In this document: positions 17,043-26,134 of the stretch, piece after piece
Layout: every line of letters begins with the position of its first letter
How positions within the stretch are numbered: position 1 is the first letter of the stretch
Source of the DNA: Aurantiacibacter xanthus
GTDB lineage: Bacteria; Pseudomonadota; Alphaproteobacteria; Sphingomonadales; Sphingomonadaceae
NCBI RefSeq assembly: GCF_003584015.1
Contig: NZ_QXFM01000093.1
Location: 1 to 61,407, forward strand
Reading direction: 5' to 3'
Length of the DNA: 61,407 bases
Position numbers and translations under genes: made by a program
The notes under the pieces: model-generated
Database searches by the model: none
What the model was told of the DNA's origin: nothing
The model's input: only the letters and a program-made list of their open reading frames with translations

Positions 17043-17912
17043 TCAGGTCGGCGGATCGTCGGGCGCGGGCTTGGGCTGGTAGCGGATCGGTGCGACTTCG
17101 TGGGCAAATTCGCGCGGCGGCTTGCCCAGTGCGCGCACCAGCTCGGCCTGGATCATGTCGCGCGCTTTCGCCGCGATCAGCTTGCGTCCGCCGCGGCCAT
17201 GGTCGTCGGGCGCGAAGGGTTCGAGGAAATGCAGCGCAACCCGGAACGAGCCGGGCCGGGCGAGTATTCGCAGCGCATTGTTCACGCCCGATTCGTCGCC
17301 GATCCAGCCGATCTCTTCGCCCATTGCGCCGTAGTCGATAAAGACCGGCTGCACATAGACGCCGGGCGGTGGCGGTTCGAGCATCTTCAGCATCGAGGTC
17401 TTGAACGGCAGCAGCGATTGTCCGTCGGTGGTGGTGCCTTCGGGAAAGATCGTCACCGACCAGTTGTCCATCAGCGCCTCGCGCACGGCGTTGATCTGGT
17501 CGGCCACGTCCATCCGCGCCTCACGCTGGACGTAGACGGTGCGGTTCAGCCCCGCGAGCCAGCCGACCACCGGAGCCTTCTGCAGTTCGGCCTTGGCGAC
17601 GAAGGCGGTGCCGCTCGCACCGGCCAGTGCCAGAATGTCGATCCACGAGACGTGGTTGGCGAGGAACACCACGTCGCGCCGCAGGGCGGTGCCGTGGCGC
17701 TGCACCCGCGCGCCGCAGATTCGCGCTGCGATGCCCAGAAACAGCTTGGGGAAGGGCGAGCCATAGGCCGTGATCCGCCACAGGTAATGCAGCGGCACGC
17801 AGACCAGCAGCGCCAGCAGCAGGCCTGCCGCGCGCAGCCCGATCCGCATCCAGCCGAGCGGCGATATATGCGGCTTCGCACCGGCGGCGATGGCGGCGCG
17901 ATCAGGCTGCAT
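17043..17912 (-). CDS. plsC: 1-acyl-sn-glycerol-3-phosphate acyltransferase PlsC
   Basis: Acylates lysophosphatidic acid to phosphatidic acid in phospholipid synthesis. A 289-residue membrane-associated protein with a hydrophobic helix at about 26-46, the catalytic HX4D motif NHVSWID (H87..D92) and the glycerol-phosphate binding FPEGTT (from 156), plus the family segments [10 protein letters not shown] and VQPVFIDY. It lies 14 bp after fur and 41 bp before miaB in the same direction, the common alphaproteobacterial order. Confidence 0.95.
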   Translation of the reverse strand: MQPDRAAIAAGAKPHISPLGWMRIGLRAAGLLLALLVCVPLHYLWRITAYGSPFPKLFLGIAARICGARVQRHGTALRRDVVFLANHVSWIDILALAGASGTAFVAKAELQKAPVVGWLAGLNRTVYVQREARMDVADQINAVREALMDNWSVTIFPEGTTTDGQSLLPFKTSMLKMLEPPPPGVYVQPVFIDYGAMGEEIGWIGDESGVNNALRILARPGSFRVALHFLEPFAPDDHGRGGRKLIAAKARDMIQAELVRALGKPPREFAHEVAPIRYQPKPAPDDPPT

Positions 17913-17926
17913 GCGCGCGGGCGCTC

Positions 17927-18355
17927 TTAGGCCTTGTCTTCCCGGTCGATCCGCACGCCATAAAGCTCCATGCGGTGATCGACGAGGCGATAGCCCAGCT
18001 TCTCGGCAATCTGCTTCTGCAGCGCTTCCAGCTCGGGGTCGACGAATTCGACCACCTTGCCGGTCTCGACGTCGATCAGGTGATCGTGGTGCGCTTCGGG
18101 CACAGGCTCATAGCGCGAGCGGCCATCGCCGAAGTCGTGCCGGTCGAGGATGCCTGCCTCTTCGAACAGGCGCACGGTGCGATAGACCGTGGCGATCGAG
18201 ATCTTCGGATCGATGGCGGAGGCACGCTCGTGCAGCGCCTCGACATCGGGATGGTCGGAGCTTTCCGACAGCACCTTCGCGATCACGCGGCGCTGGTCGG
18301 TAATACGAAGGCCGCGCTCGGCGCAGAGGGCTTCGAGATCGATGGTCTGGGGCAC
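17927..18355 (-). CDS. fur: Ferric uptake regulator Fur
   Basis: A 142-residue Fur-family metalloregulator. The N-terminal winged helix (ISIATVYRTVRLFEEAGIL) is followed by the metal-binding HHDHLID (H89, H90, D91, H92). The CXXC structural-zinc cysteines found in gammaproteobacterial Fur are absent (the sequence continues VETGKVVEF), as is common in alphaproteobacterial Fur. The start is GTG 18355, with AGAGG about ten bases upstream. It is the likely regulator of the TonB/iron genes at 42-52 kb, though that link is inference. Confidence 0.93.
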   Translation of the reverse strand: MPQTIDLEALCAERGLRITDQRRVIAKVLSESSDHPDVEALHERASAIDPKISIATVYRTVRLFEEAGILDRHDFGDGRSRYEPVPEAHHDHLIDVETGKVVEFVDPELEALQKQIAEKLGYRLVDHRMELYGVRIDREDKA

Positions 18356-18385
18356 GGGGGCGACCTCTTTCAGTCAGACAAAAAT

Positions 18386-18419
18386 GCAAACGCCCCGGAC
18401 CATAGGGGGCCGGGGCGTT
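18386..18419 (-). terminator. Intrinsic terminator downstream of mucR
   Basis: A ten-base-pair stem AACGCCCCGG/CCGGGGCGTT with a short loop. Read on the minus strand it is followed by TTTGCATTTTTG. It lies between the mucR stop (18457) and the fur start, separating the two units. Confidence 0.85.
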
Positions 18420-18456
18420 GTGCTCAAGTCTATGCCGGAATTTGTCCGGCAGCAGA

Positions 18457-18903
18457 TCAGGAGGCTGTCGTGGTGGTCTTGCGACGGCCCCGACGCTGGC
18501 CGGGCTTGCGGCCAAGACCGATCTTCTTCGCCAGTTCGCGGCGGGTTTCGGCATAGTTCGGGGCGACCATCGGATAGTCAGCCGGCAGATTCCAGCGCTC
18601 GCGATATTCTTCCGGGGTCATGTTGTAGGCGGTTTTAAGGTGACGCTTCAACATCTTCATCTTCTTGCCATCTTCGAGGCAGATGAGGTAATCGGGCTTG
18701 ATCGAGGCGCGGATCGAAACGGCTGGCTCGGGCTTCGCTTCTTCAACAGTTTCGCCGCCGAGCTTGGCAAGTGCGCCATATACAGTCTCGATCAAAACCG
18801 GAACGTCACTCACTTCCACCGAATTGTTCGCTACGTGAGCGGTCACGATATCGGCGGCAAGCGTAATGAGCATTTCACGGTTTTCGTTAGTATTTGTATC
18901 CAT
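18457..18903 (-). CDS. mucR: MucR/Ros-family transcriptional regulator with a degenerate zinc finger
   Basis: A 148-residue MucR/Ros protein, a global regulator and H-NS-like DNA binder in alphaproteobacteria. The core SIKPDYLICLEDGKK..LKRHL and MTPEEYRERWNLPADYPMVAPNY is unmistakable, with a basic tail (GRKPGQRRGRRK). The zinc finger is altered: the usual CXXC is C75-L-E-D78, and the second His position after H88 is replaced (KTAYN), so zinc binding may be lost as in some Mesorhizobium Ros homologues. Start ATG 18903 has GAGGAA just upstream; a longer reading starts inside the promoter repeat. It is placed between rimI and fur. Confidence 0.93.
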   Translation of the reverse strand: MDTNTNENREMLITLAADIVTAHVANNSVEVSDVPVLIETVYGALAKLGGETVEEAKPEPAVSIRASIKPDYLICLEDGKKMKMLKRHLKTAYNMTPEEYRERWNLPADYPMVAPNYAETRRELAKKIGLGRKPGQRRGRRKTTTTAS

Positions 18904-18953
18904 AAATTCCTCGGTTCTGCGACCCTTGGAGTGATTGCGACCACTGGCTTGCC

Positions 18954-18999
18954 AATTTATTTGACAACTCGACAAATGCAAGCTTTTTGTAGAGTTGTC
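18954..18999 (-). promoter_or_regulatory. mucR promoter with overlapping long inverted repeat
   Basis: An inverted repeat spans 18963-18999: GACAACTC (63-70) and GAGTTGTC (92-99), with an inner ACAA/TTGT pair. On the minus strand TTGCAT (18981-18976) and TAAATT (18959-18954), spaced 16 bp, look like a sigma-70 promoter about 50 bp upstream of mucR. The -35 lies inside the repeat loop, so a regulator bound there could block transcription; autoregulation by MucR is possible. Confidence 0.5.
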
Positions 19000-19066
19000 A
19001 TGGAAAAGGAAAGTCTTGCGTAGAGTTCCCGTGTAATTCGGAAAACCTTTACTCTATGCTTCACCG

Positions 19067-19528
19067 CTATAGGCGTTTGGCGAAAGTCACCGCATCGAGC
19101 GGGCCGCCAACGGCACCGCGGTAGTAGCCAGGGCGGCGCCCGATCTGTTCGAAACCTAAGGCGCGATACAGGAACTCGGCCGGGTTTCCATCGCGCATTT
19201 CAAGGAATACATGCGCCGATCCGCGCGCCTGGGCCTGCGCCATCGCCTGTTCGAGCAGGCGGCGACCAACGCCTTTGCGGCGGTGCCCGGGCGATACTGC
19301 GAGCAGCAGCAGTTCTTCTTCACCCACGGCTTCTCGCAGCATGGCAAATCCTGCAGCATCGCGCGGATCGCGCCAAGGGCGGGCGGGATCCGCGCCGACG
19401 ATCACGCAATGTGTGTTGGCCAGTGTCAGGGCATCGCCCACCTGCCGCCGGTTCCACGCTTCGCCGTAGGCCGGGTCGAAGGCCTGTTCCATCACGTGCA
19501 TGATGGCGTCGAGCGTATCGTCGGTCAT
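19067..19528 (-). CDS. rimI: Ribosomal-protein-alanine N-acetyltransferase RimI (GNAT)
   Basis: A 153-residue GNAT acetyltransferase. The acetyl-CoA pyrophosphate loop is seen in SPGHRRKGVGRRLLEQAMAQ, followed by the RimI-type strand GSAHVFLEMRDGNPAEFLYRALGFEQIGRRPGYY. RimI acetylates the N-terminus of ribosomal protein S18 and is often cotranscribed with tsaB, as here: its ATG overlaps the tsaB stop as ATGA. Its exact protein substrate in this organism is not provable from sequence. Confidence 0.9.
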   Translation of the reverse strand: MTDDTLDAIMHVMEQAFDPAYGEAWNRRQVGDALTLANTHCVIVGADPARPWRDPRDAAGFAMLREAVGEEELLLLAVSPGHRRKGVGRRLLEQAMAQAQARGSAHVFLEMRDGNPAEFLYRALGFEQIGRRPGYYRGAVGGPLDAVTFAKRL

Positions 19529-20148
19529 GGCTTGGCTTGGGGCAGGCGCGCATCGGGCGCGCGGCCATAGATCGGCGCCAGCGTGGTGGTGAGCTGGCCG
19601 GGCGCAAGCAGATGCGCGGCGCGGGCGTCGGGCAGCAGGTCGAGTACTTGCCGGCTGTCGCCTGTCTGCCCGGCGAGGGCACCGGCGCGGTTGCCGGCAA
19701 GAATGGTATGGCGGCAGGCAAGGGCGGCTTCAGCCGGAGCAAGCGAGCGCACCTCGTCTTCCGCTTCGCCGTTGCTGGCGAAGTTCTGCACGAACCATTC
19801 GCCGTGGCCGCCGTTCATGCAGACGGTGATGCCGCTGTCGGGCTGTTCGGTCCGCGCCATCGCGGCGACCAGCGTCAGCGTCGGATAGCCAAGCACATCG
19901 GCGCCCCAGGCAAGGCCCAGCGCGCGGGCGGCGGCAAGGCCGATGCGTACGCCGGTAAAGCTGCCGGGACCAAGCGAAACGACAATCCGCGTGGCGCGGC
20001 CCTTATCGGGCAGTTCGGCAATCATCGGCACCAGCCGTTCGGCATGGCCGCGCCCGATCGCCGCGAACCGGCCATCGACCAGCGCGCCATCGTCGAACAG
20101 GGCGACCGAACAGGCCTCGGTCGCGCAGTCTATCGCTAAGGTAGTCAC
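19525..20148 (-). CDS. tsaB: tRNA threonylcarbamoyladenosine biosynthesis protein TsaB
   Basis: TsaB is the inactive Kae1-like partner that, with TsaD and TsaE, makes t6A37 in ANN-decoding tRNAs. The 207-residue protein opens TLAIDCATEACSVALFDDG and contains VVSLGPGSFTGVRIGLAAARAL, both hallmarks. The start is GTG 20148 with AAGAAGAG upstream. It forms a two-gene unit with rimI; tsaD is not in the window. Confidence 0.95.
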   Translation of the reverse strand: MTTLAIDCATEACSVALFDDGALVDGRFAAIGRGHAERLVPMIAELPDKGRATRIVVSLGPGSFTGVRIGLAAARALGLAWGADVLGYPTLTLVAAMARTEQPDSGITVCMNGGHGEWFVQNFASNGEAEDEVRSLAPAEAALACRHTILAGNRAGALAGQTGDSRQVLDLLPDARAAHLLAPGQLTTTLAPIYGRAPDARLPQAKP

Positions 20149-20164
20149 CTGCTCTTCTTACGGA

Positions 20165-20767
20165 TTACAGCAGACGATTGAAGTCCTCGAATGCAGGGCG
20201 AGGCGCTCTGGGGAACACTTTTTCCGGGTCGCCATAGCCGACCGAGCAGATGAAATTGCTTTTCCAGCCCGGTTCCTCGGCGAAGAAGTCGGCATCGACG
20301 GCGGCATTGTTGAACCCGGACATCGGCCCGCAATCGAGCCCCTGTGCCCGCGCTGCCATGATGAAATAGCCGCCCTGCAAGGTGCCGTTGCGGAAGGCCG
20401 AGGTCTTGCGCATCGCGCGCTTTTCCTCGCCCGCGAACACGGCCCTGGCATCGTCCATATGCGGGGCGAAGCGCGGCAGGTGCTCGTGGAACTCCTCGTC
20501 CATGGCGATGATCGCGCAGACCGGGGCCTGCCTGATCTTCTCGACGTTGCCCTCGGCAGCATGGCTGGCAAGGCGGGCCTTGGCCTCATCCGACTTGCAC
20601 CAGACGATCCGGGCGGGGAGCTGGTTCATCGAGGTCGGGCCCATCTTCATCAGGTCCCAGATCGCGGCCAGCTGGCTGTCGGTCACATCGCGGCCATCGA
20701 ACCACTGACAGGTGCGCGCCTCGCGGAACAGCTGGTCGAGCGCTGCATCAGAGAGCGGTTCGTGCAT
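20165..20767 (-). CDS. Nitroreductase-family FMN oxidoreductase (RutE/HadB-like)
   Basis: A 200-residue flavin reductase of the RutE-type nitroreductase branch, annotated in other genomes as malonic semialdehyde reductase. It has the FMN-binding GPTSMNQLPARIVW near residue 43, a central GGYFIMAARAQGLDCGPMSGF, and the C-terminal SVGYGDPEKVFPRAPRPAFEDF. There is no rut operon nearby, so a role in uracil breakdown is not supported by context; a general NAD(P)H-dependent reductase is safer. Its ATG overlaps the NifU-like stop as TGATG. Confidence 0.85.
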   Translation of the reverse strand: MHEPLSDAALDQLFREARTCQWFDGRDVTDSQLAAIWDLMKMGPTSMNQLPARIVWCKSDEAKARLASHAAEGNVEKIRQAPVCAIIAMDEEFHEHLPRFAPHMDDARAVFAGEEKRAMRKTSAFRNGTLQGGYFIMAARAQGLDCGPMSGFNNAAVDADFFAEEPGWKSNFICSVGYGDPEKVFPRAPRPAFEDFNRLL

Positions 20768-21348
20768 CAGGCGGCCCGAACCTCGGTGACTTCGGGTACG
20801 TAGTGCTTGAGCAGGCCTTCGATGCCGTGCTTGAGCGTCGCGGTCGAGCTGGGACAGCCCGAACAGGCGCCCTGCATCTGGAGGTAGACCACACCGCCGC
20901 GGAAGCCGCGGTAGCGGATATCGCCGCCATCGCCCGCCACGGCAGGGCGCACGCGGGTCTCGATCAGCTCCTTGATCTGCGCGACCACGTCTTCGGTGCC
21001 CTCGTCATCGCCGAGCATCTCGGCCTCGTCCTCAGCGGGGACGGTGAAGCCGCTGGCATCGCCGCCGGTGAACAGCGGGGCCTGGCTCACGAAATGGTCG
21101 AGCAGCACGGCCACCACCTGCGGCTTCAGCGCCGACCAGTCGGCACCCGGCGCGGCGGTGACGGAAACGAAGTCCGACCCGAAGAACACACCGGTCACGT
21201 CGCCCGAATCGAACAGGGCTGCGGCCAGCGGCGAGGCTTCGGCATCCTCGGGGCTGGCGAAGTCGCGTGTTCCGGAGGGCATCACCGCGCGTCCGGGCAG
21301 GAACTTGAGCGTGGCGGGGTTGGGCGTGGTTTCGGTCTCGATAAACAT
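20767..21348 (-). CDS. NifU/NfuA-type Fe-S cluster scaffold protein
   Basis: A 193-residue Fe-S carrier: an N-terminal Nfu_N domain (MFIETETTPNPATLKFLPG, to about residue 90) and a C-terminal NifU domain with the cluster ligands C162-X2-C165 in ACSGCPSS. It delivers [4Fe-4S] clusters to target enzymes, in this window plausibly MutY and MiaB. ATG 21348 begins the conserved sequence; an in-frame start eight codons upstream is possible. It is coupled to the downstream nitroreductase. Confidence 0.94.
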   Translation of the reverse strand: MFIETETTPNPATLKFLPGRAVMPSGTRDFASPEDAEASPLAAALFDSGDVTGVFFGSDFVSVTAAPGADWSALKPQVVAVLLDHFVSQAPLFTGGDASGFTVPAEDEAEMLGDDEGTEDVVAQIKELIETRVRPAVAGDGGDIRYRGFRGGVVYLQMQGACSGCPSSTATLKHGIEGLLKHYVPEVTEVRAA

Positions 21349-21451
21349 GGGGTGGATGTAGGGGCAGGCCATGGCGGCGACAAGGGACTGCGCAATAGCG
21401 AGCCGGTCGCATTCACTGTCCCTTCATCCGTTTGTCGTCTAGGTGCACGCC

Positions 21452-24409
21452 ATGAGCATTCTTCTGCGCTGCGTCCGCGCTCTCGCCCCGTTTGCCTTTG
21501 TCGCCCCGCTGATCGCCCCTGCGGCGGCCCAAGCCCAGGCCGGGGCCTACTGTACGATTCGCGCGAATCCCGGCGAAGATACTCCCCAATACGCGCGCCC
21601 GGACGATCCATGGATCTTTCGCGGCACCGATATTCCGATCGACGACGAATGGCTGATGGGCGAGCTGCCCAACGGTGTGCGCTATGCCGTGCGCCAGAAC
21701 GGCGTGCCGCCGTGTCAGGCCAGTTTCCGGGTTGCCATCGATGCCGGTTCGCTCAACGAAGAGGACAGCGAGCGCGGCTTTGCCCACCTGCTCGAACACA
21801 TGACCTTCCGCCAGTCGCGCGATTTCGGTCCGGGCGAGGCGATTCCCTATTTCCAGCGCCTCGGCGCGAGCCTCGGGGCCGATACCAATGCCTCGACCGG
21901 CCCGACGCAGACGGTCTACAAGCTCGACCTGCCCAATGCCGACCGCGCCAAGCTGTCGGACAGCGTGCGGCTGTTCGCTGGCATGATTCAGGCGCCGACG
22001 CTCAGCAAGGACAACCTCACGGCCGACCTGCCGATCGTGCTTGCCGAAATGCGCGATGGCGCTGGCGCGAACCGCCGCATCGGCGAGGCCACGCAAAGCA
22101 CTTTCTTTGCCGGACAGCGGCTGTCGGTGCGCAACCCGATTGGCACGCTCGCCACCTTGCAGGGCGCCACCGAGCAAAGCGTGCGCGCGTTCCATGATCG
22201 CTGGTATCGCCCTGAAAATGCCGTGGTGGTGCTGGTGGCCGATGCCGACCCGCAGGTGCTGGCCGCGATGATCGAGCGCGAATTCAAGGACTGGAAGGTG
22301 GCGGGAAAGCCCGCCGAGGCACCCGATTTCGGCGACCCGGTTGCCCCCGCCAATGCGCTGCCGGGAGCTGACGGCGTGCCGGTGGGCGAGGCTACCGTGA
22401 TCGTCGAGCCGGGGCAGGCGCGGGCGGTCAACTATGCGATCATGCGCCCCTGGGTCGAGGTGACCGACAACATCGAATACAACCGCGGCGTGCTGCTCAA
22501 TCAACTGGCGGCGGGCATCGTCAACCGGCGGCTGGAAAATCGCGCGCGGGCGGGTGGACACTATCTCTATGCGCAGGTCTCGCAGCAGAAGGTCGCGCGC
22601 TCGGTCGATGGCACCTATGTCGCGCTTGCTCCGCTCGATGAGGACTGGGAGGCCGCGTTGACCGACGTGCGCAGCGTGATCGCCGATGCACTCGCCGAAC
22701 CGCCGAGCCAGGCCGAGATCGACCGGGTGGTCGCCGATTTCGACATCGCCTTCGTGAACGGCGTGGAGCAGGCGCGCATTCAGGCAGGCAGCCAGCTTGC
22801 CGATACCCTGGTGGGCGCGGTGGAAATCCGCGAGGCCGTCGCCTCGCCGCAGACCTTCCTCGACGTGTTCCGCTCGATGAAGGACCGCTTCACGCCCGAT
22901 CAGCTGTTGCAGGCCACGCGCGGTCTGTTCGAAGGCGACGTGGTGCGCGCGATCATGCTCACCCCTGAGCAGGGCGAAGCCACCGCCGACGAACTGCGCG
23001 CCGCGCTGGCCGCGCCGGTCGCGGCCAGCGACGTGGCGCGCGACGATGGCTCGTCGATCGACTTTGCCGATCTGCCCGCCATTGGCGAGCCCGCGCCGCC
23101 GGCGCAGCGCGCCGAGCTTGGCGTGTTCGACACCGAGGCGCTGGCCTTCGACAACGGTGTGCGGGCGATGCTGTTCTCGCGCGATAACGAGCCGGGCCGG
23201 GTGACGGTGCGGGTTCGTTTCGGCGCAGGCTGGCGCGGCTTCAACGATGATGAGGCGGCCTATGCCCAACTCGGGCAGGTGGCGCTGATCAATTCGGGCA
23301 TCGGCCCGCTGAGGCAGAACGATCTCGACAAGCTGGCCTCGGGCCGCAAGCTCGGGTTCCAGTTCCGCATCGACGATGGCACCTTCGTGTTCGAGGGGGC
23401 GACCCGGCAGGAAGACCTTGCCGACCAGCTCTATCTGTTCGCGGCCAAGCTCGCGATGCCGAGCTGGGACGAGGCTCCGCTCGCCCGCGCCAAGGCCAGC
23501 GCGCGGCTTGCCTATGCCAGCTATGGTGCCGATCCCTCGGGCGTGCTCAACCGCGATCTCGACTGGCTGCTGCGCAACCGCGATCCGCGTTTTGCCACGG
23601 CTGACCCGGCGGCCATCGCCGATGTGACGCCCGAGCAGTTCCGCGCCGTGTGGGAGCGTCTGCTCGCGCAGGGCCCGGTCGAGGTCGACGTGTTCGGCGA
23701 TATCGACCGCGAGGCGACGGTGGCGGCGCTGTCGCGCACCTTCGGCGCGCTGGCTCCGCGTCCGGCGCTGCCGGACGAGGTCGCCAGCCGTCCGGTCAGC
23801 TTCCCCGCCGCCAATGCGGAGCCGCTGGTGCTTACGCACGGCGGCGACGCCGATCAGGCCGCGGCGGTCATCGCCTGGCCGACCGGCGGTGGCTCGGCTG
23901 GCCTGTCGCAGAGCCGCAAGCTCGACCTGCTGGGGCAGATCTTCTCGATCCGCCTGCTCGACAACCTGCGCGAACGGATGGGCGCGGCCTATTCGCCGAT
24001 CGTCAACTCGACCTGGCCCAAGGATGTGCAGACCGGCGGCATGATCTTCGCGCTGGTGCAGATCGAACCGGCACAGGTGCCCGGCTTCTTCGAGGAAGCG
24101 CAGTCCATCGCCGCCGATCTCGCCGCCAACGGCCCGACCGCCGACGAACTGGCGCGCGTGGTCGAGCCGATGAAGCAGTATATCAGCCGTGCGCAGACCG
24201 GGCACACCTTCTGGCTCAACCAGTTGGAGGGCGCGACCTTCGATCCGCAGCGGCTGATGGCGCTCAACACCCTGTGGAGCGACTATGCCGAGGCGACGCC
24301 CGAGGAAATCCAGGCGCTGGCCGAGCGGTATCTGGTCGGCCACGGCGGGTTCAAGGTGGCGGTGATGCCCGCCACGGCCGCCCCCTCCGCCGCGCCTGCG
24401 GGGCGCTGA
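21452..24409 (+). CDS. Secreted M16-family zinc metallopeptidase (two-repeat)
   Basis: A 985-residue pitrilysin-family protein with a signal peptide (hydrophobic region ending APAAAQAQA). The first M16 unit carries the inverted zinc motif HLLEH at 112-116, with further conserved ANASTG-like and PTQTVYKLDLP segments. The second half (from about 555, LAFDNGVRAMLFSRDN) repeats the fold without the zinc motif, as is usual. It is expected to degrade peptides in the periplasm. ATG 21452 is preferred to a GTG three codons upstream. It is single-gene and divergent from the NifU-like gene. Confidence 0.93.
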   Translation: MSILLRCVRALAPFAFVAPLIAPAAAQAQAGAYCTIRANPGEDTPQYARPDDPWIFRGTDIPIDDEWLMGELPNGVRYAVRQNGVPPCQASFRVAIDAGSLNEEDSERGFAHLLEHMTFRQSRDFGPGEAIPYFQRLGASLGADTNASTGPTQTVYKLDLPNADRAKLSDSVRLFAGMIQAPTLSKDNLTADLPIVLAEMRDGAGANRRIGEATQSTFFAGQRLSVRNPIGTLATLQGATEQSVRAFHDRWYRPENAVVVLVADADPQVLAAMIEREFKDWKVAGKPAEAPDFGDPVAPANALPGADGVPVGEATVIVEPGQARAVNYAIMRPWVEVTDNIEYNRGVLLNQLAAGIVNRRLENRARAGGHYLYAQVSQQKVARSVDGTYVALAPLDEDWEAALTDVRSVIADALAEPPSQAEIDRVVADFDIAFVNGVEQARIQAGSQLADTLVGAVEIREAVASPQTFLDVFRSMKDRFTPDQLLQATRGLFEGDVVRAIMLTPEQGEATADELRAALAAPVAASDVARDDGSSIDFADLPAIGEPAPPAQRAELGVFDTEALAFDNGVRAMLFSRDNEPGRVTVRVRFGAGWRGFNDDEAAYAQLGQVALINSGIGPLRQNDLDKLASGRKLGFQFRIDDGTFVFEGATRQEDLADQLYLFAAKLAMPSWDEAPLARAKASARLAYASYGADPSGVLNRDLDWLLRNRDPRFATADPAAIADVTPEQFRAVWERLLAQGPVEVDVFGDIDREATVAALSRTFGALAPRPALPDEVASRPVSFPAANAEPLVLTHGGDADQAAAVIAWPTGGGSAGLSQSRKLDLLGQIFSIRLLDNLRERMGAAYSPIVNSTWPKDVQTGGMIFALVQIEPAQVPGFFEEAQSIAADLAANGPTADELARVVEPMKQYISRAQTGHTFWLNQLEGATFDPQRLMALNTLWSDYAEATPEEIQALAERYLVGHGGFKVAVMPATAAPSAAPAGR

Positions 24410-24427
24410 GGGCAGGGCACGAGCGAG

Positions 24428-24471
24428 CGGGCCGCTTACAGTCATCGCATATTTGCGGTGTCAGCGGCCCG
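24428..24471 (+). terminator. Hairpin after the M16 peptidase gene
   Basis: Nine-base-pair outer stem CGGGCCGCT/AGCGGCCCG (24428-24436, 24463-24471) with an inner CGCA/TGCG pair. No T-tract follows, so it is a weak intrinsic terminator or an mRNA 3' stabilising structure. Confidence 0.55.
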
Positions 24472-24593
24472 TCGTATCGCATGTAACCTTTGCCACCGCG
24501 TCTAAGCGGGCCTATGACGGAGCCTTCCTCGCACAATTTGTTTGAATTGTTAGCGCATGCCGGGCGCGAGGACGGCAATGGCAGGAAAGACAC

Positions 24594-25973
24594 GTGGCAC
24601 ACAACTGGACTCCCGAGAGCTGGCGTGGTGATCGCTTCACGGCGAAGCACATCCCGCATTACGAGGATCAGGCGGCACTGGCCGGCGCCGAACAGACTCT
24701 GGCCGGATATCCCCCGCTGGTGTTTGCAGGCGAAGCGCGCGCGCTGAAGGCCGAACTGGGCCGGGCGGCGGCGGGCGAGGCCTTTCTGCTGCAAGGCGGC
24801 GACTGTGCCGAGAGCTTTGCCGAGTTCAGCCCCAACAACATCCGCGACACCTTCCGCGTGATCCTGCAGATGGCGGCGGTGCTGACCTTCGCCAGCAAGA
24901 TGCCGGTGGTGAAGGTGGGCCGCATGGCCGGCCAGTTCGCCAAGCCGCGCAGCGCGCCGACCGAAACGCAGGGCGACATCACCGCACCGAGCTACTTCGG
25001 CGATATCATCAACGGGATCGAGTTCGGCGTGGAAAGCCGCGCCAACGATCCCGAGCGGATGATCCGCGCCTACAGCCAGTCGGCGGCGACGCTGAACCTG
25101 CTGCGCGCTTTTGCGGGCGGGGGCTATGCCAACCTGCGCCAGGTCCACCGCTGGACGCTCGATTTCATGGGCCGCAGCCCCTGGGCCGAGCAGTACCAGT
25201 CGATCGCCGACCGCATCGGCGAAGCGCTCGACTTCATGGAAGCCTGCGGGATCGACACCGAGAACGAGCCTGCGCTCAAGGCCGCCAGCTTCTACACCAG
25301 CCACGAGGCGCTGCTGCTTCCTTACGAGCAGGCGCTGACCCGGCAGGATTCGCTGACCGGCGAGTGGTTCGACTGTTCGGCGCACATGTTGTGGATCGGT
25401 GACCGCACCCGCTTCATCGATTCGGCGCATGTCGAGTTCCTGCGCGGGGTGAACAACCCGATCGGCGTGAAGTGCGGGCCGAGCCTCGCGCCCGACGATC
25501 TGCTGGCCATGCTCGACACGCTCAATCCCGGCCGCGAAGCCGGGCGCATCACGCTGATCAGCCGCTACGGCCACGAGAAGGTCGAAGCCGGTCTGCCGCC
25601 GCTGGTCCGCGCCGTCGCGCGCGAGGGCCATCCGGTGGTGTGGAGCTGCGACCCGATGCACGGCAACGTCGTGAAGTCCGATTCGGGCTACAAGACGCGT
25701 CCGTTCGAGCGCATCCTCTCCGAGGTGAAGGGCTTCTTCGCCGTCCACCGCGCCGAGGGCACCCATGCGGGCGGCATCCACGTCGAGATGACCGGGCAGG
25801 ACGTGACCGAATGCACTGGCGGCGCCGTGGCGATCACCGACGAAGGTCTGGCAGATCGCTATCACACCCATTGCGACCCGCGCCTCAACGCCGCGCAGTC
25901 GCTGGAGCTGGCCTTTACCCTGGCCGAAATGCTCAACCTCGAGCTGACCGAACGCCAGCGCGACGCGGCCTGA
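24594..25973 (+). CDS. Class II 3-deoxy-7-phosphoheptulonate (DAHP) synthase
   Basis: First enzyme of the shikimate pathway: phosphoenolpyruvate plus erythrose-4-phosphate gives DAHP. The 459-residue protein is the plant/class II type, with the N-terminal W.PESWR signature, the metal-ligand Cys in [28 protein letters not shown], and the C-terminal [24 protein letters not shown] and [11 protein letters not shown] motifs. The start is GTG 24594 with AGGAAAG upstream. It is single-gene and closed by a strong terminator. Confidence 0.96.
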   Translation: MAHNWTPESWRGDRFTAKHIPHYEDQAALAGAEQTLAGYPPLVFAGEARALKAELGRAAAGEAFLLQGGDCAESFAEFSPNNIRDTFRVILQMAAVLTFASKMPVVKVGRMAGQFAKPRSAPTETQGDITAPSYFGDIINGIEFGVESRANDPERMIRAYSQSAATLNLLRAFAGGGYANLRQVHRWTLDFMGRSPWAEQYQSIADRIGEALDFMEACGIDTENEPALKAASFYTSHEALLLPYEQALTRQDSLTGEWFDCSAHMLWIGDRTRFIDSAHVEFLRGVNNPIGVKCGPSLAPDDLLAMLDTLNPGREAGRITLISRYGHEKVEAGLPPLVRAVAREGHPVVWSCDPMHGNVVKSDSGYKTRPFERILSEVKGFFAVHRAEGTHAGGIHVEMTGQDVTECTGGAVAITDEGLADRYHTHCDPRLNAAQSLELAFTLAEMLNLELTERQRDAA

Positions 25974-26000
25974 CATAGAGCCGTAAACATAGACACTTGG

Positions 26001-26033
26001 AAGGGCCGGTGAGGAAACTCGCCGGCCCTTTTT
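26001..26033 (+). terminator. Rho-independent terminator of the DAHP synthase gene
   Basis: Stem AAGGGCCGGTGAG/CTCGCCGGCCCTT with a GAAA tetraloop, followed by TTTTTG. It begins 28 bp after the stop codon. The stem has a single T-G wobble. Confidence 0.95.
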
Positions 26034-26134
26034 GTTGGCTGTTTCGGAACAAGGCCGGGGCCGGTGAATTGGGAAAGGTGGATGCTTTCGGCCAATCGGG
26101 CCGTGGGGGCCATCACAGCCATGAGGAGAGGGAT

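Noticed and set aside
21413-24445. A very long open reading frame antisense to the M16 peptidase gene
   Set aside because: It is a mirror effect of high-GC third codon positions; its His/Arg/Gly-rich sequence has no domain features, while the opposite strand encodes a complete M16 protein.
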